64,000 nt of DNA from Pseudobutyrivibrio ruminis DSM 9787 (GCF_900218035.1 NZ_OBMR01000002.1:124001-188000); one strand, 5' to 3'. Shown: positions 54,013 through 63,340, numbered from the stretch's first letter. The notes: generated by a model not told the origin, from the sequence alone. Program-made: numbers and translations.

Positions 54013-54981
54013 ATGAAGAAATTATATTTAGCTCCACTTGAGGGCGTAACAGACAGCATTTATAGAAATACTTTTTGCAAATATTATGGCGGCGTAGATA
54101 AGGTTTACACCCCATTCATATCTCCTAATTCTACTTTTAAATTTACAACAAGAGAATTCAAAGATATAGATCCTGATAAAAATGATGTCAATATCACCGT
54201 TCCTCAATTATTAACCAATAACGAAGATCATTTTTTATGGGCAGCTGCTGAAATAGCAGCTTTAGGCTTTAAAGAAATCAATTTTAACCTTGGTTGTCCA
54301 AGCGGTACTGTCGTTGCCAAGAAAAAAGGTTCAGGACTTTTGTATTACCCTGAGGAATTGGATATGATGCTGGATAGCGTTTTCAATAAACTCGAAACAG
54401 AATGTGCAATCAAAAATGCTAAGGTACCAAATATTTCAATTAAAACTCGCCTTGGCAAAGTAGAACCAGAAGAATTCTATGAAATACTTGGTATTTATAA
54501 TAAGTATCCTATTTCAGAATTGACTATCCATCCAAGAATTCAATCAGATTATTATAGAGAGCCAATTAAAATGGAATTCTTTGATTATGCAATGGCAAAT
54601 TCCAAACACCCTATTGTATACAATGGAGATTTAACCTCCGTAAATGATATAAAGCTAATAGAGGAAAAATATCCTAACGTAAATGCGATAATGCTTGGCC
54701 GCGGTTTGATTTCAAACCCAGAATTAGCGTCAAACTATAATAATCACGATGATAGACATGTAATTGATTTAGAAAAGTTTAAAAAGTTTCATGATGAATT
54801 ACTAAATCAATATATCGAAATCCTTTCAGGCGAAAAGCCTGTATTACACCGCATGAAAGAGTTCTGGTCTTTCTGGCAATCAAATTACACTGATTGTGAA
54901 AAGGCAATCAAAAAAATCAGAAAAGCAAACAAAATCCAGGAATACAAAGATTACGTTGCTCTTCTGTTAAATAATTACTGA
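54013..54981 (+). CDS. tRNA-dihydrouridine synthase
   Basis: FMN enzyme that reduces uridines in tRNA D-loops. 322 residues; KLYLAPLEGVTDSIYRNTF at the N-terminus, FNLGCPSGTVVAKKKGSG with the catalytic cysteine C95, SIKTRLG, LTIHPRIQSDYY, and VYNGDLTS with IMLGRGLISNP for FMN phosphate. The family N-terminus coincides with this ATG. No Shine-Dalgarno precedes it, which fits the predicted leaderless transcript. Its end overlaps the zinc-ribbon gene by 7 bases convergently. Confidence 0.94.
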   Translation: MKKLYLAPLEGVTDSIYRNTFCKYYGGVDKVYTPFISPNSTFKFTTREFKDIDPDKNDVNITVPQLLTNNEDHFLWAAAEIAALGFKEINFNLGCPSGTVVAKKKGSGLLYYPEELDMMLDSVFNKLETECAIKNAKVPNISIKTRLGKVEPEEFYEILGIYNKYPISELTIHPRIQSDYYREPIKMEFFDYAMANSKHPIVYNGDLTSVNDIKLIEEKYPNVNAIMLGRGLISNPELASNYNNHDDRHVIDLEKFKKFHDELLNQYIEILSGEKPVLHRMKEFWSFWQSNYTDCEKAIKKIRKANKIQEYKDYVALLLNNY

Positions 54982-55241
54982 TTAACTGCTATAGCTTCTG
55001 GAGCTACAATTGCTTCTTTAGCTATAGCTTTTGTTATAATTCCACCTCTTTCGCAGATAGGACAAACCTCATAATATGTTGACGACAATGGAAGAACCGG
55101 AACAAAGAATAATGTAAAATACAGCCTATTTCTTACAATCTTGTAATGGGAAACATTGTTGCAATGTGGACATTTGTACAACTGACGATTGTCTACTCCC
55201 ATCTCTTTATTCATTCTTCTTGTACCAAATAAAATTAACAT
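54975..55241 (-). CDS. Small zinc-ribbon protein
   Basis: 88 residues with two CxxC knuckles: C24/C27 (KCPHC) and C60/C63 (VCPIC), separated by a hydrophobic stretch (LYFTLFFVPVLPLSS). This is the layout of small zinc_ribbon_15-type proteins, whose role is not known. An AAAGGAG lies before the ATG, and it has its own promoter. Confidence 0.8.
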   Translation of the reverse strand: MLILFGTRRMNKEMGVDNRQLYKCPHCNNVSHYKIVRNRLYFTLFFVPVLPLSSTYYEVCPICERGGIITKAIAKEAIVAPEAIAVNQ

Positions 55242-55275
55242 AACTTTTCTCCTTTGAATTGTTTATCTAGGTAGT

Positions 55276-55304
55276 ATATTAATACTTACTATAAGTAAAG
55301 TCAA
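55276..55304 (-). promoter_or_regulatory. Promoter of the zinc-ribbon gene
   Basis: TTGACT (55299-55304), 17 bases, TAATAT (55276-55281). A short inverted repeat, ACTTACTATAAGT, lies in the spacer. Confidence 0.5.
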
Positions 55305-55327
55305 TACTAAAGTTGCAATTTACTACT

Positions 55328-55355
55328 AAAAAAGAGGCTACCTTTCGGTAGCCCC
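55328..55355 (-). terminator. Terminator after the EF-G paralog
   Basis: GGCTACC/GGTAGCC stem (55347-55353 with 55336-55342) capped by a GAAA tetraloop, then TCTTTTTT on the minus strand. Confidence 0.93.
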
Positions 55356-55377
55356 TTAGTTTACTTTTATCTGTTAT

Positions 55378-57474
55378 TTACTCCTCATCAACATCCTTAA
55401 TCTTGTTAGCACGACGCTCAACTTCTTTTGCTTGAACATCTGATGGAACCTGCTCGTAACGAGCTAATTCATAAGAGAATGTTCCATATCCACCAGTCAT
55501 AGAACGAAGTGTTGTGTCGTATCCATAAAGCTCTGCCATAGGAACCTCAGCAAGTACTTCTGTCTTGCCAGCTGTTTCTGTAGGATTCATTCCAAGTACA
55601 CGGCCACGGCGTTTGTTCAAGTCGCCCATAACGTCACCTGTGTAAGCATCAGGAACTATAACCTTAAGAGTTTCAATTGGCTCCAACAGGATAGGATTAG
55701 CCTTCATAATACCATCCTTGAAAGCACCTTTTGCGGCAACTTTGAATGCCATTTCAGAAGAATCAACTGGATGATAGCTTCCATCGTAAAGATTAGCATG
55801 AATTCCAACTACTGGATATGCTGCAAGTGGACCAGCAAGCACTGCTTCCTGCAAGCCTTTTTCTACAGCAGGAAAATAATTCTTAGGAACAGCGCCACCT
55901 ACAACTGATTCTGTAAAGTTATAATGTTCTTCCATATTTCCTGAAGGTTCGAAAGTCATCTTTACGTGTCCATACTGACCATGTCCACCAGTTTGCTTCT
56001 TATACTTGTATTCAACATCAGCTTTACCTCTGATTGTCTCTTTAAATGCAATCTTTGGCTGGCTCAGTTCAATATCAACTTTATACTTTTCATTGAGCTT
56101 TTGAACAAGCATGTCGATATGTCTGTCGCCAATACCATAGATAAGTGACTGACTATTTTCGCCATCGTTAACTACTTTTAAAGTTAAATCTTCGGCGCAA
56201 AGCTTTGCAAGGGCCTGAGCGATCTTATCTTCATCACCCTTATTTTTTGCCTTATATCTCTTGTATGTATAAGGTGTAGATAAAGGTGTTCTGATGTAAA
56301 GGATTGGATTAGCCTTTGTAGAAAGAGAATCAGTTGTAGCAACCTTTGAAAGCTTAGATAAAGCACCGATATCACCAGCATGTAGCTCAGGTACTTCCTC
56401 TGCCTTACTACCTGTTAAAATGTAAAGTTTGCCGATTTTCTCTTCTGTTTCCTTATGCTTGTTGTAAAGCAAATCATCAGTTTTAAGAACGCCGGAATTA
56501 ACTTTAATCAATGAATACTTTCCAACAAATGGATCTACGATAGTCTTGAATACGTATGCACTCTTTGGCTTAGCAAAATCATAATTTGCTTCGTAAACCT
56601 CATTCGTATTTGCGTTAATTCCAGAAACCTTGCGATCCTCTGGACTAGGAAGATATTTTACAACGTCTGTAAGCATTGTGTACTGTCCGCGATTTGTAAG
56701 ATTTGAGCCCATCATAACAGGAACAATGTCGCCTGTGCCTACATTTGCACGAAGAGCCTGACGAATTTCATCCTCTGAAAATTCTTCGCCGCCAAAATAT
56801 CTGTCCATGAATTCCTCTGATGTCTCGGCAACAGATTCCATCAAAGCCTCACGATATTTCTCTAAGTATTCCTTGCTATAATCAGGTACATCGCAATGTT
56901 CTACAGTGCCATCTGCCTTCCAGCGCTTTCCGATTTGCTGTATAACATTTACATAGCCAACGAACTCTCCATTTTCGCGAATTGGTAAATGGAAAGGAGC
57001 AATCTTTTTGCCATACAAGCCTTGAAGTTCTTCAACGATTTCTCTATAGCTGGCATCATCTATATCCATGTCAGTTACAAATACCATTCTAGGAAGATTA
57101 AACTTATCGCACATCTCCCAGGCCTTTTTTGTACCAACTTCAATTCCACTTTTTCCAGATATAACAATAATAGCTGCGTCAGCTGCACTAACAGCTTCCT
57201 CAACTTCTCCAACGAAATCAATGAATCCTGGTGTATCTAGGAAATTAATCTTGGTATCGCCCCATACGATAGGTGCTAAAGATGTGTAGATAGAAAACTT
57301 GTTTTTTTGTTCCAATTTGTCATAGTCACTAATGGTATTACCAGCCTCGATAGTGCCCGGCTTGCTGATTTGACCAGCTAGAAAAGCCATTGATTCGATG
57401 AGACTGGTTTTGCCCGCCCCGCTGTGACCAAGTAACACAACATTTCTAATCTTGTCCGTAGTAAAAACCTTCAT
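55378..57474 (-). CDS. EF-G-like translation factor GTPase (paralog)
   Basis: 698 residues with the EF-G domain plan. P-loop GHSGAGKT at 16-23 and DTPG at 80-83 are intact. Departures from true EF-G: the switch I segment reads QKNKFSIYTSLAP instead of ERGITITSAA, and the guanine-specificity motif NKxD is TDMD (134-137). Domain IV contains KYKKQTGGHGQYGHVKM, and the C-terminus RSMTGGYGTFSYELARYEQVP is EF-G-like. This resembles the EF-G-2/FusA2 group rather than the essential elongation factor; its role (alternative translocation, recycling or ribosome protection) is not decided. Confidence 0.87.
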   Translation of the reverse strand: MKVFTTDKIRNVVLLGHSGAGKTSLIESMAFLAGQISKPGTIEAGNTISDYDKLEQKNKFSIYTSLAPIVWGDTKINFLDTPGFIDFVGEVEEAVSAADAAIIVISGKSGIEVGTKKAWEMCDKFNLPRMVFVTDMDIDDASYREIVEELQGLYGKKIAPFHLPIRENGEFVGYVNVIQQIGKRWKADGTVEHCDVPDYSKEYLEKYREALMESVAETSEEFMDRYFGGEEFSEDEIRQALRANVGTGDIVPVMMGSNLTNRGQYTMLTDVVKYLPSPEDRKVSGINANTNEVYEANYDFAKPKSAYVFKTIVDPFVGKYSLIKVNSGVLKTDDLLYNKHKETEEKIGKLYILTGSKAEEVPELHAGDIGALSKLSKVATTDSLSTKANPILYIRTPLSTPYTYKRYKAKNKGDEDKIAQALAKLCAEDLTLKVVNDGENSQSLIYGIGDRHIDMLVQKLNEKYKVDIELSQPKIAFKETIRGKADVEYKYKKQTGGHGQYGHVKMTFEPSGNMEEHYNFTESVVGGAVPKNYFPAVEKGLQEAVLAGPLAAYPVVGIHANLYDGSYHPVDSSEMAFKVAAKGAFKDGIMKANPILLEPIETLKVIVPDAYTGDVMGDLNKRRGRVLGMNPTETAGKTEVLAEVPMAELYGYDTTLRSMTGGYGTFSYELARYEQVPSDVQAKEVERRANKIKDVDEE

Positions 57475-57545
57475 GTGCCGTACCTCCCAATAGTTATTTG
57501 ACGCCTTAACCCCGCCGCGCCATGTTGTTTATAAAACTTATAATT

Positions 57546-57574
57546 ATTATATTTAATATTCAGACTATTTACAA
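57546..57574 (-). promoter_or_regulatory. Promoter of the EF-G paralog
   Basis: TTGTAA (57569-57574), 17 bases, perfect TATAAT (57546-57551). The leader of about 65 bases includes an unusually GC-rich patch near 57520-57535. Confidence 0.65.
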
Positions 57575-57596
57575 TGAGTAAATGTGATATTATAAA
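57568..57596 (+). promoter_or_regulatory. Promoter of tyrA-aroA
   Basis: TTTACA (57568-57573), 17 bases, TATAAA (57591-57596). Its -35 overlaps the -35 of the divergent EF-G paralog promoter. Confidence 0.6.
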
Positions 57597-57646
57597 AGAA
57601 AATAATCGCTTTAAAGTGTGAAAGTGAATTAGAGGTGAGGGTAATT

Positions 57647-58747
57647 ATGAAAAGTAAAACAATAGGATTTGTTGGGCTAGGTTTAATTGGAGGTAGTATC
57701 GCAAAAGCGATATTGAAAACATATCCAAACACTAGAATTCTTGCAACAGCTTCAAGAGAATCAACTATTGAAACAGCATTTGAAGAACGACTTATAGATA
57801 ATAACGGATTGCTTAAGATTCACCAGTTTGGTCAGTGTGATATTATTTTTCTTTGCTCTCCTGTTAAAGTTAATTGTGACTATTTAAGAAAACTTAAAGA
57901 CGTAGTTAAGCCAGATTGTATCATCACAGATGTAGGCTCAGTAAAAGGGGATATTACTGCAGTTGCCAGAGAGCTTGAGATGACCAATCAATTTATTGGT
58001 GGACATCCAATGACAGGTTCTGAATTAACAGGTCTCGAGCACTCTTCTGCTTCACTTTTAGAAAACGCTTATTATATCCTTACAGCTGATTCAGAAATGA
58101 ATGCAGATACATACTCTCAATTTGCAGATTATATAAAAAGCCTTGGAGCTATTCCAATCCAGCTTACTCCTGAGGAGCATGACGAGGCTACCGCTACTGT
58201 ATCCCATCTACCTCATGTAGTTGCAGCAGCTCTTGTAAATCTTGTAAACGATACTGACGATGACCGTAAAATATGCAAAACCATTGCAGCAGGCGGTTTT
58301 AAAGATATTACAAGAATCGCATCCGGTTCACCTACAATGTGGCAGCACATTTTTCTAAGTAACAAGGATGCAGTGCTTAAACTGATAGGCGATTTCAAAG
58401 ATGAGTTGAGCCAATTCGAAAATGCGATATCTTCATCTGATCCTGATGAGATAATAAATCTTTGGACAAAAGCAAAGGATTATCGTGATTCTATAACAAT
58501 TCCAGATAGTGCACACTCACGCTTCTTCGAACTGTACTGTGATATTGACGATAAACCTGGTACACTTGTAGGAGTACTTCAATTGCTTGCCAATGCAGAA
58601 ATAAGTGTTAAAAATATAGATATCATTCATAACCGTGAGTTTGAGCCTGGTGTACTTCGAATCGAATTCTACACCCAGGATGCTTTAGATAAGGCCCGCA
58701 CAGTTCTTACTCACAACAATTACTATACTAGACAGAGGACAAATTAA
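57647..58747 (+). CDS. tyrA: Prephenate dehydrogenase
   Basis: NAD(P)-dependent oxidation of prephenate to 4-hydroxyphenylpyruvate for tyrosine synthesis. I start at the ATG at 57647, 5 bases after GAGGTGAGGG, giving 366 residues. The dinucleotide fold GFVGLGLIGGSIAKA is at 7-21; GGHPMTGSELTG and EEHDEATATVSHLPHV are family signatures. A C-terminal ACT domain (about 290-366, CDIDDKPGTLVGVLQLLAN) suggests tyrosine feedback. Its stop shares a base with the aroA start (TAATG). Confidence 0.95.
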   Translation: MKSKTIGFVGLGLIGGSIAKAILKTYPNTRILATASRESTIETAFEERLIDNNGLLKIHQFGQCDIIFLCSPVKVNCDYLRKLKDVVKPDCIITDVGSVKGDITAVARELEMTNQFIGGHPMTGSELTGLEHSSASLLENAYYILTADSEMNADTYSQFADYIKSLGAIPIQLTPEEHDEATATVSHLPHVVAAALVNLVNDTDDDRKICKTIAAGGFKDITRIASGSPTMWQHIFLSNKDAVLKLIGDFKDELSQFENAISSSDPDEIINLWTKAKDYRDSITIPDSAHSRFFELYCDIDDKPGTLVGVLQLLANAEISVKNIDIIHNREFEPGVLRIEFYTQDALDKARTVLTHNNYYTRQRTN

Positions 58748-60021
58748 TGGCTATTACAAAAGTAAAAAGCTTAAAAGGTGAAATAACAGTTCCAGGTGAC
58801 AAGTCTATTAGCCACCGCGGTGTAATGTTTGGAGCTATTTCCGAAGGAATTACTGAGCTTACAGGATTCTTGGATGGTGCAGACTGCCGTAGCACAATAA
58901 GTTGCTTTAAGGCTATGGGCATTGATATCACTCAAGAACATGATTATGTAATTATTCATGGAAAGGGTCTAAAAGGACTATCCTCACCTTCAAAAATGCT
59001 TGATGTAGGAAACAGTGGAACTACCACCAGATTGATTTCAGGAATTCTTGCAGGCCAGAGATTTATTAGTTCTTTAAATGGTGATGAATCTATACAGAAG
59101 CGGCCTATGGGACGTATCATAACCCCGCTCACAAGTATGGGTGCTCATATCAAATCAATTAAAGATAATGGTTGTGCTCCTCTAGAAATAGGAGGCGCTC
59201 CTCTACATGCAATTCACTATGACTCACCTGTTGCCAGCGCCCAGGTTAAATCCTGCGTGCTTTTGGCTGGATTGTATGCAGATGGTGTTACATCAGTAAC
59301 TGAGCCAGTTATCTCTCGAAATCACACAGAATTGATGTTAAAGGGATTCGGTGCCGATATCAAATCAGAAGGATTGACAGCATCAATAGTTGGAGGACCA
59401 AGATTAATTGGCCAAAAGATTACTGTTCCTGGGGATATCTCCTCTGCAGCTTATTTCATTGTTGCAGGTTTAATTTGCCCTAATGCAGATTTACTTATCA
59501 AAAACGTAAATACGAATCCAACCCGAGCAGGCATTATTCAGGTTGCAAAGAATATGGGTGGAAACATTGAATTATTAAATGAGCGCATAGTTTCAGGAGA
59601 ACCAGTTGCTGATATTCATGTAAGTTCAAGCGATTTACATGGTTGCGAAGTATCAGGTGAAATAATACCTACTCTTATTGATGAACTTCCTGTTATTGCT
59701 GTTATGGCAGCATGTGCAAAAGGCACCACTGTTATAAAGGATGCAGCTGAGCTTAAAGTAAAAGAAAGTGACCGTATTGCTACAGTCACCGAAAATCTTA
59801 AAAATATGGGTTGTGACATCACACCAACAGAGGATGGAATGATAATTGTTGGAGGGAATCCTTTCCATGGAGCATTGATTAGCACATACAAAGATCATCG
59901 TATTGCAATGTCTTTCGCTATCGCAGGCCTTGTTGCCGATGGTGAGACCTCATTTGATGATGAAGGATGCTGTGTAATCTCATATCCAGATTTCTTTGAA
60001 ACATTAAAAGCACTATCGTAA
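58747..60021 (+). CDS. aroA: 5-enolpyruvylshikimate-3-phosphate synthase
   Basis: Shikimate pathway step that joins PEP and shikimate-3-phosphate. 424 residues; VPGDKSISHRGVMFGA, LDVGNSGTTTRLISGIL, GDESIQKRPMGRII, and KVKESDRIATVTENL are all present. The GNSGTTTR loop (A-to-other changes near glycine define class II) makes this look like a class II enzyme, but glyphosate response is not predictable by eye. Translationally coupled to tyrA. Confidence 0.96.
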   Translation: MAITKVKSLKGEITVPGDKSISHRGVMFGAISEGITELTGFLDGADCRSTISCFKAMGIDITQEHDYVIIHGKGLKGLSSPSKMLDVGNSGTTTRLISGILAGQRFISSLNGDESIQKRPMGRIITPLTSMGAHIKSIKDNGCAPLEIGGAPLHAIHYDSPVASAQVKSCVLLAGLYADGVTSVTEPVISRNHTELMLKGFGADIKSEGLTASIVGGPRLIGQKITVPGDISSAAYFIVAGLICPNADLLIKNVNTNPTRAGIIQVAKNMGGNIELLNERIVSGEPVADIHVSSSDLHGCEVSGEIIPTLIDELPVIAVMAACAKGTTVIKDAAELKVKESDRIATVTENLKNMGCDITPTEDGMIIVGGNPFHGALISTYKDHRIAMSFAIAGLVADGETSFDDEGCCVISYPDFFETLKALS

Positions 60022-60041
60022 ATGCGATAGTGCTTATTTTT
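60010..60041 (+). terminator. Terminator of tyrA-aroA, partly made of aroA codons
   Basis: GCACTATCG (60010-60018) pairs perfectly with CGATAGTGC (60025-60033), then TTATTTTT. The 5' arm is the last three sense codons of aroA. On the minus strand it is followed by CTTTTAAT, so it may also end the ZIP transcript. Confidence 0.85.
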
Positions 60042-60046
60042 AATCA

Positions 60047-60826
60047 TCAACCAAGAGCAACATCAAGAACCATCATCAGAACAAAACCTATAGAAAAAGC
60101 AATAGTTCCTAAATTAGAGTGTTTCCCTTCAGACATTTCAGGAATCAATTCCTCCACTACAACGTACATCATTGCACCAGCAGCAAATGAAAGGAAATAT
60201 GGCATTAACGGAACAACTAATCCTGCCGCTATAATTGTAATAAGTGCAGCAATAGGTTCCACTATACCTGACAAAACACCCCATATAAATGTTTTATGCT
60301 TAGGCATACCTTCAGATAAAAGAGGCATCGATACAATTGCTCCTTCAGGAAAGTTCTGTATTGCTATACCTATAGCAAGCGCCAAAGCTCCAGTTGCTGT
60401 AATTCCTACTTGGCCTGATTTAACACCTGCAAAAACAACACCAACAGCCATGCCTTCTGGAATATTATGAAGAGTTACTGCCAATATTAATTTTGTGGTC
60501 CTTTGCAATCTACTACGCGGACCTTCATCCTGCTTATCCATATGCATATGAGGTGTAACGCAATCCAGGAAAAGCAAAAACCCTGTACCAATAAGAAAAC
60601 CTATAGCGGCAGGTAAAAAAGATAGCTTGCCTAGATACTCACTACTCTCAAGCGCTGGGGAAAGTAAACTCCAAAATGAAGCAGCAACCATTACTCCAGC
60701 TGCAAAGCCTGTAAGAATCTTTTGCAATCTATCAGAAATCTCATCTTTTAGTATAAATACCATTCCAGCACCAAGGCTTGTTCCAACGAATGGTATTAAA
60801 ATTCCAAGTATTAAATTTATATTCAT
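60047..60826 (-). CDS. ZIP family divalent metal transporter
   Basis: 259-residue membrane protein with about eight helices. The two metal-site motifs HNIPEGMAVGVVF and QNFPEGAIVSMPL are intact. The histidine-rich loop between helices 3 and 4 is short (HMHMDKQDE). It fits the GufA/ZupT-like ZIP branch; likely ion zinc, possibly iron or manganese. No clear Shine-Dalgarno precedes the ATG, only GGTG 7 bases upstream. Confidence 0.92.
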   Translation of the reverse strand: MNINLILGILIPFVGTSLGAGMVFILKDEISDRLQKILTGFAAGVMVAASFWSLLSPALESSEYLGKLSFLPAAIGFLIGTGFLLFLDCVTPHMHMDKQDEGPRSRLQRTTKLILAVTLHNIPEGMAVGVVFAGVKSGQVGITATGALALAIGIAIQNFPEGAIVSMPLLSEGMPKHKTFIWGVLSGIVEPIAALITIIAAGLVVPLMPYFLSFAAGAMMYVVVEELIPEMSEGKHSNLGTIAFSIGFVLMMVLDVALG

Positions 60827-60834
60827 AGTAGCAC

Positions 60835-60884
60835 CAAAAGCCCCTCCCTAATCAAACTATAAATAGATTAACATAAGGGAGGGG
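60835..60884 (-). terminator. Long-loop hairpin after the chemoreceptor gene
   Basis: CCCCTCCCT (60876-60884 on minus) pairs perfectly with AGGGAGGGG (60841-60849) across a 26-base loop, followed by CTTTTG. It ends just before the ZIP start, so it could also regulate ZIP translation. Confidence 0.6.
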
Positions 60885-60917
60885 AATCTTATCAAAAAAT
60901 AATGTTGTTGAGAAATT

Positions 60918-62576
60918 TTATTGGAAGAATGCCATTTCTTCCTCAAGAGTATGTGCAACCTTATTTAAGCTGGCTGCTTTAGTGGTAAGAGCCTCCATTG
61001 TATCTGCTAATTCTGTCATAGAAGCTCTCGTTTCTTCTGAGCTTGCTGCATTCTCTTCTGAAATCGAAGAAAGTGAAGAAATAGTATCTGAAATCAGATT
61101 ACTTGCTTCTTCTGTTTTATGTACGCTAGCTACGATATCTTTAGTCAATGTAATAGATTTATTGATATCTTCAATCAAGTTGTCAACCTGCTCAATTGTT
61201 CTATGAATAGTATGGCGCTGTGTGGTCATAGTCTCCTGAACCTGTCCAGCCTCTTCCATTGTCTTATTAGAATCAGATGAAAGTCCCTTCATAGCCTCTT
61301 GGATATTTTGAGCTGCCTCAGCAGATTGATCAGCTAATTGTCTTATTTCATCAGCAACGACGGCAAAGCCTTTACCAGCCTCACCAGCTCGAGCAGCCTC
61401 GATACTTGCATTTAATGAAAGCAAGTTTGTCTGGGCTGCGATTGCATCAATGATAGATACGGCTTCGCTAATTGTTGTTACCGCTGTGTTTGTGTTACCG
61501 ATGAGTTCTACAATACCATCAATTGCAGTAATACTTTCCCTGGTAGTCATTCTAAGCTCTGTAAGCTTATCCTGGCTGGCCTTTGAATTCTCCTGCATTG
61601 AATCAGCAAGACTTTGCATCTCCACTGCATTGGCTGTAATCATTTCTACTGCATCATTAATACTATTTACAGATTCCACTGCGTCCTGCAATGATTGAGC
61701 CTGGTTTTCAGCCCCTGTTGCGACCTGACCAACAGCTATACTAACGCTTTCTGTAGTATCTGTAATAGTCTTTACTGTATTAGATAAATAGCTAGCAGAT
61801 TCATCCACTTCATCAGAAGATATTCTTGCGTTTCCGATAACAGATCTGATTCTGGCAGCCATATCAAATAAAGCCGATGACATTTCCCCTAACTCATCGC
61901 TTCTATTCTTAACTTTATCACTAAGAACAATCTCTAAATCACCAGTTGCCATCTGACGAACAGCCTTAACATTTTCATCAATAGCTTCTATGATTTTTAT
62001 AGTATATATAATTGCAAGTACAGTGAATAAAATAACAATTGCAAGTGCTAAGGTAACAGTCCATGCAACTCGCTTGCTAATATAATGGGTAATTTCTATC
62101 TTTTTCAAACCAACGAATGCCATACCATATACATTACCTGACTCATCAACTAATGGCTGATATGCAACATAGTATGGTTCGTTATCAATCATTACATTCT
62201 GAGCTTGATAGCTTTGGTTGCCTTTTAAAACTGTAGCAATAACAGCGTCCCCTGCCTTTGTACCAACAACTCCTGGAATACTTGAACGTACTCTAGTGTC
62301 TCCAAGGAAGAACGTGTAATCATAACCTGTTTCAGCAGACATCTCTTCTTCTAACGTAGAAGATTCATCTACTTCAACGCCATCATAAGTGTAGTCAAGG
62401 ACCTGCGCATATGAAGTACAAGTAGCCATTACACCAGTTTCGACCTCGTATTCCATACCACGTCTTAAGTTGGCACACCCAACAATAGTAGCAGCCGTAC
62501 CAACACAAGCTAGTGATACTACAACCAAGCCAATTAGCATAATCCTCAACGACGCCCTTTTGCTTTTCTTATCCAT
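60918..62576 (-). CDS. Methyl-accepting chemotaxis protein
   Basis: Chemoreceptor of 552 residues. I start at the ATG at 62576, 5 bases after GGAGGT, not at upstream in-frame codons. TM1 is near 11-33; an outside single-Cache-like sensor (about 35-170) contains [20 protein letters not shown] (20 residues) and [22 protein letters not shown]2 near 175-200; HAMP (about 200-255); then the signalling coiled coil with the hairpin tip [20 protein letters not shown]. Ligand unknown. cheR at 33379-34152 could methylate it. Confidence 0.95.
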   Translation of the reverse strand: MDKKSKRASLRIMLIGLVVVSLACVGTAATIVGCANLRRGMEYEVETGVMATCTSYAQVLDYTYDGVEVDESSTLEEEMSAETGYDYTFFLGDTRVRSSIPGVVGTKAGDAVIATVLKGNQSYQAQNVMIDNEPYYVAYQPLVDESGNVYGMAFVGLKKIEITHYISKRVAWTVTLALAIVILFTVLAIIYTIKIIEAIDENVKAVRQMATGDLEIVLSDKVKNRSDELGEMSSALFDMAARIRSVIGNARISSDEVDESASYLSNTVKTITDTTESVSIAVGQVATGAENQAQSLQDAVESVNSINDAVEMITANAVEMQSLADSMQENSKASQDKLTELRMTTRESITAIDGIVELIGNTNTAVTTISEAVSIIDAIAAQTNLLSLNASIEAARAGEAGKGFAVVADEIRQLADQSAEAAQNIQEAMKGLSSDSNKTMEEAGQVQETMTTQRHTIHRTIEQVDNLIEDINKSITLTKDIVASVHKTEEASNLISDTISSLSSISEENAASSEETRASMTELADTMEALTTKAASLNKVAHTLEEEMAFFQ

Positions 62577-62652
62577 ATTCGACCTCCGTGTTTTCTCCCT
62601 TCTGGTCGATTGAACAGTATTACTTTCCACAGCGAGTAAACCGACTAATTGG

Positions 62653-62700
62653 ATTATATCTAAAATGTGAGTATATTCTGTGTATATTCTGTTAATTCTG
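62653..62700 (-). promoter_or_regulatory. Chemoreceptor promoter with tandem 11-bp repeats
   Basis: A TATAAT (62653-62658) has no good -35. Instead two exact copies of GTATATTCTGT (62671-62681, 62682-62692) and a partial third (TAATTCTG, 62693-62700) cover the -35 and upstream region. Confidence 0.5.
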
Positions 62701-62717
62701 ACAAATGCGCGACATTT

Positions 62718-62754
62718 AAAAAATAAAAAAAGCACATCCAATTACGGATGTGCT
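62718..62754 (-). terminator. Terminator after the SEC-C gene
   Basis: AGCACATCC/GGATGTGCT stem (62746-62754 with 62731-62739), 6-base loop, then TTTTTTTATTTTTT on the minus strand. Confidence 0.95.
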
Positions 62755-62766
62755 AAATTTCGTGAA

Positions 62767-63276
62767 TTATTTCTTGTTCATGCAGCAGTGCTTATATTTC
62801 TTTCCTGAACCACATGGACATGGATCATTACGTCCAACCTTTTTCTCTGAACGGATGATTGTGTGCATGTTCTTAGCTTCCTTTGTAAGAGCCTTTCTCT
62901 TGTCCTCATCAAAGATCTGCTCCCACTGTGGAAGGCCATAAAGCCAATCAGCCTTTGCATCAATCATGTTCTTGAAAAGCTTTTCCTTATCGAACTTAAG
63001 AGAAACTACTGTATCCTCTTCCATTGTCTCGATAGGGTTTGGTGTAACGAGGGATTCATTGATGCCATCTAAGAAACCAACCATAGGCATAACATCAATT
63101 TTATATTTCTCAGCAAGCTCCTTAACAGTACCCTTTACTTCTGTATCAGGATCGTCAAGTAACTGCTCGTAAATGCCTTTCTCTAAAAGAAAATAATTCT
63201 GCCAAAATCTCTGTAAATCAGCCTGAGACTGATTCTGATTGTAGGCAACCTTCTGCCAATTTTCTAGTAAACTCAT
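62767..63276 (-). CDS. SEC-C motif protein
   Basis: 169 residues with a helical body and a C-terminal SEC-C zinc motif, [20 protein letters not shown] (20 residues), the same small zinc fold that ends SecA. Stand-alone SEC-C proteins are common and mostly uncharacterised; some are linked to ribosomes or protein export. Start ATG at 63276 follows GGAGAGG by 8 bases. Confidence 0.88.
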   Translation of the reverse strand: MSLLENWQKVAYNQNQSQADLQRFWQNYFLLEKGIYEQLLDDPDTEVKGTVKELAEKYKIDVMPMVGFLDGINESLVTPNPIETMEEDTVVSLKFDKEKLFKNMIDAKADWLYGLPQWEQIFDEDKRKALTKEAKNMHTIIRSEKKVGRNDPCPCGSGKKYKHCCMNKK

Positions 63277-63307
63277 ATTATATTCCTCTCCAATTTGTAA
63301 TCTAATC

Positions 63308-63333
63308 CGTGGCTAGCCACGCCTTAAATTATA
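63308..63333 (-). promoter_or_regulatory. Extended -10 promoter of the SEC-C gene and adjoining palindrome
   Basis: TGGTATAAT: TATAAT at 63328-63333 with the TG element. A perfect 14-base palindrome CGTGGCTAGCCACG (63308-63321) begins at the expected transcription start, so it is either an operator or a 5'-end RNA hairpin. Confidence 0.5.
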
Positions 63334-63340
63334 CCATACG

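Noticed and set aside
62577-62741. 55-residue N-terminal extension of the chemoreceptor
   Set aside because: It would cover the promoter and repeats; a GGAGGT directly precedes the ATG at 62576.
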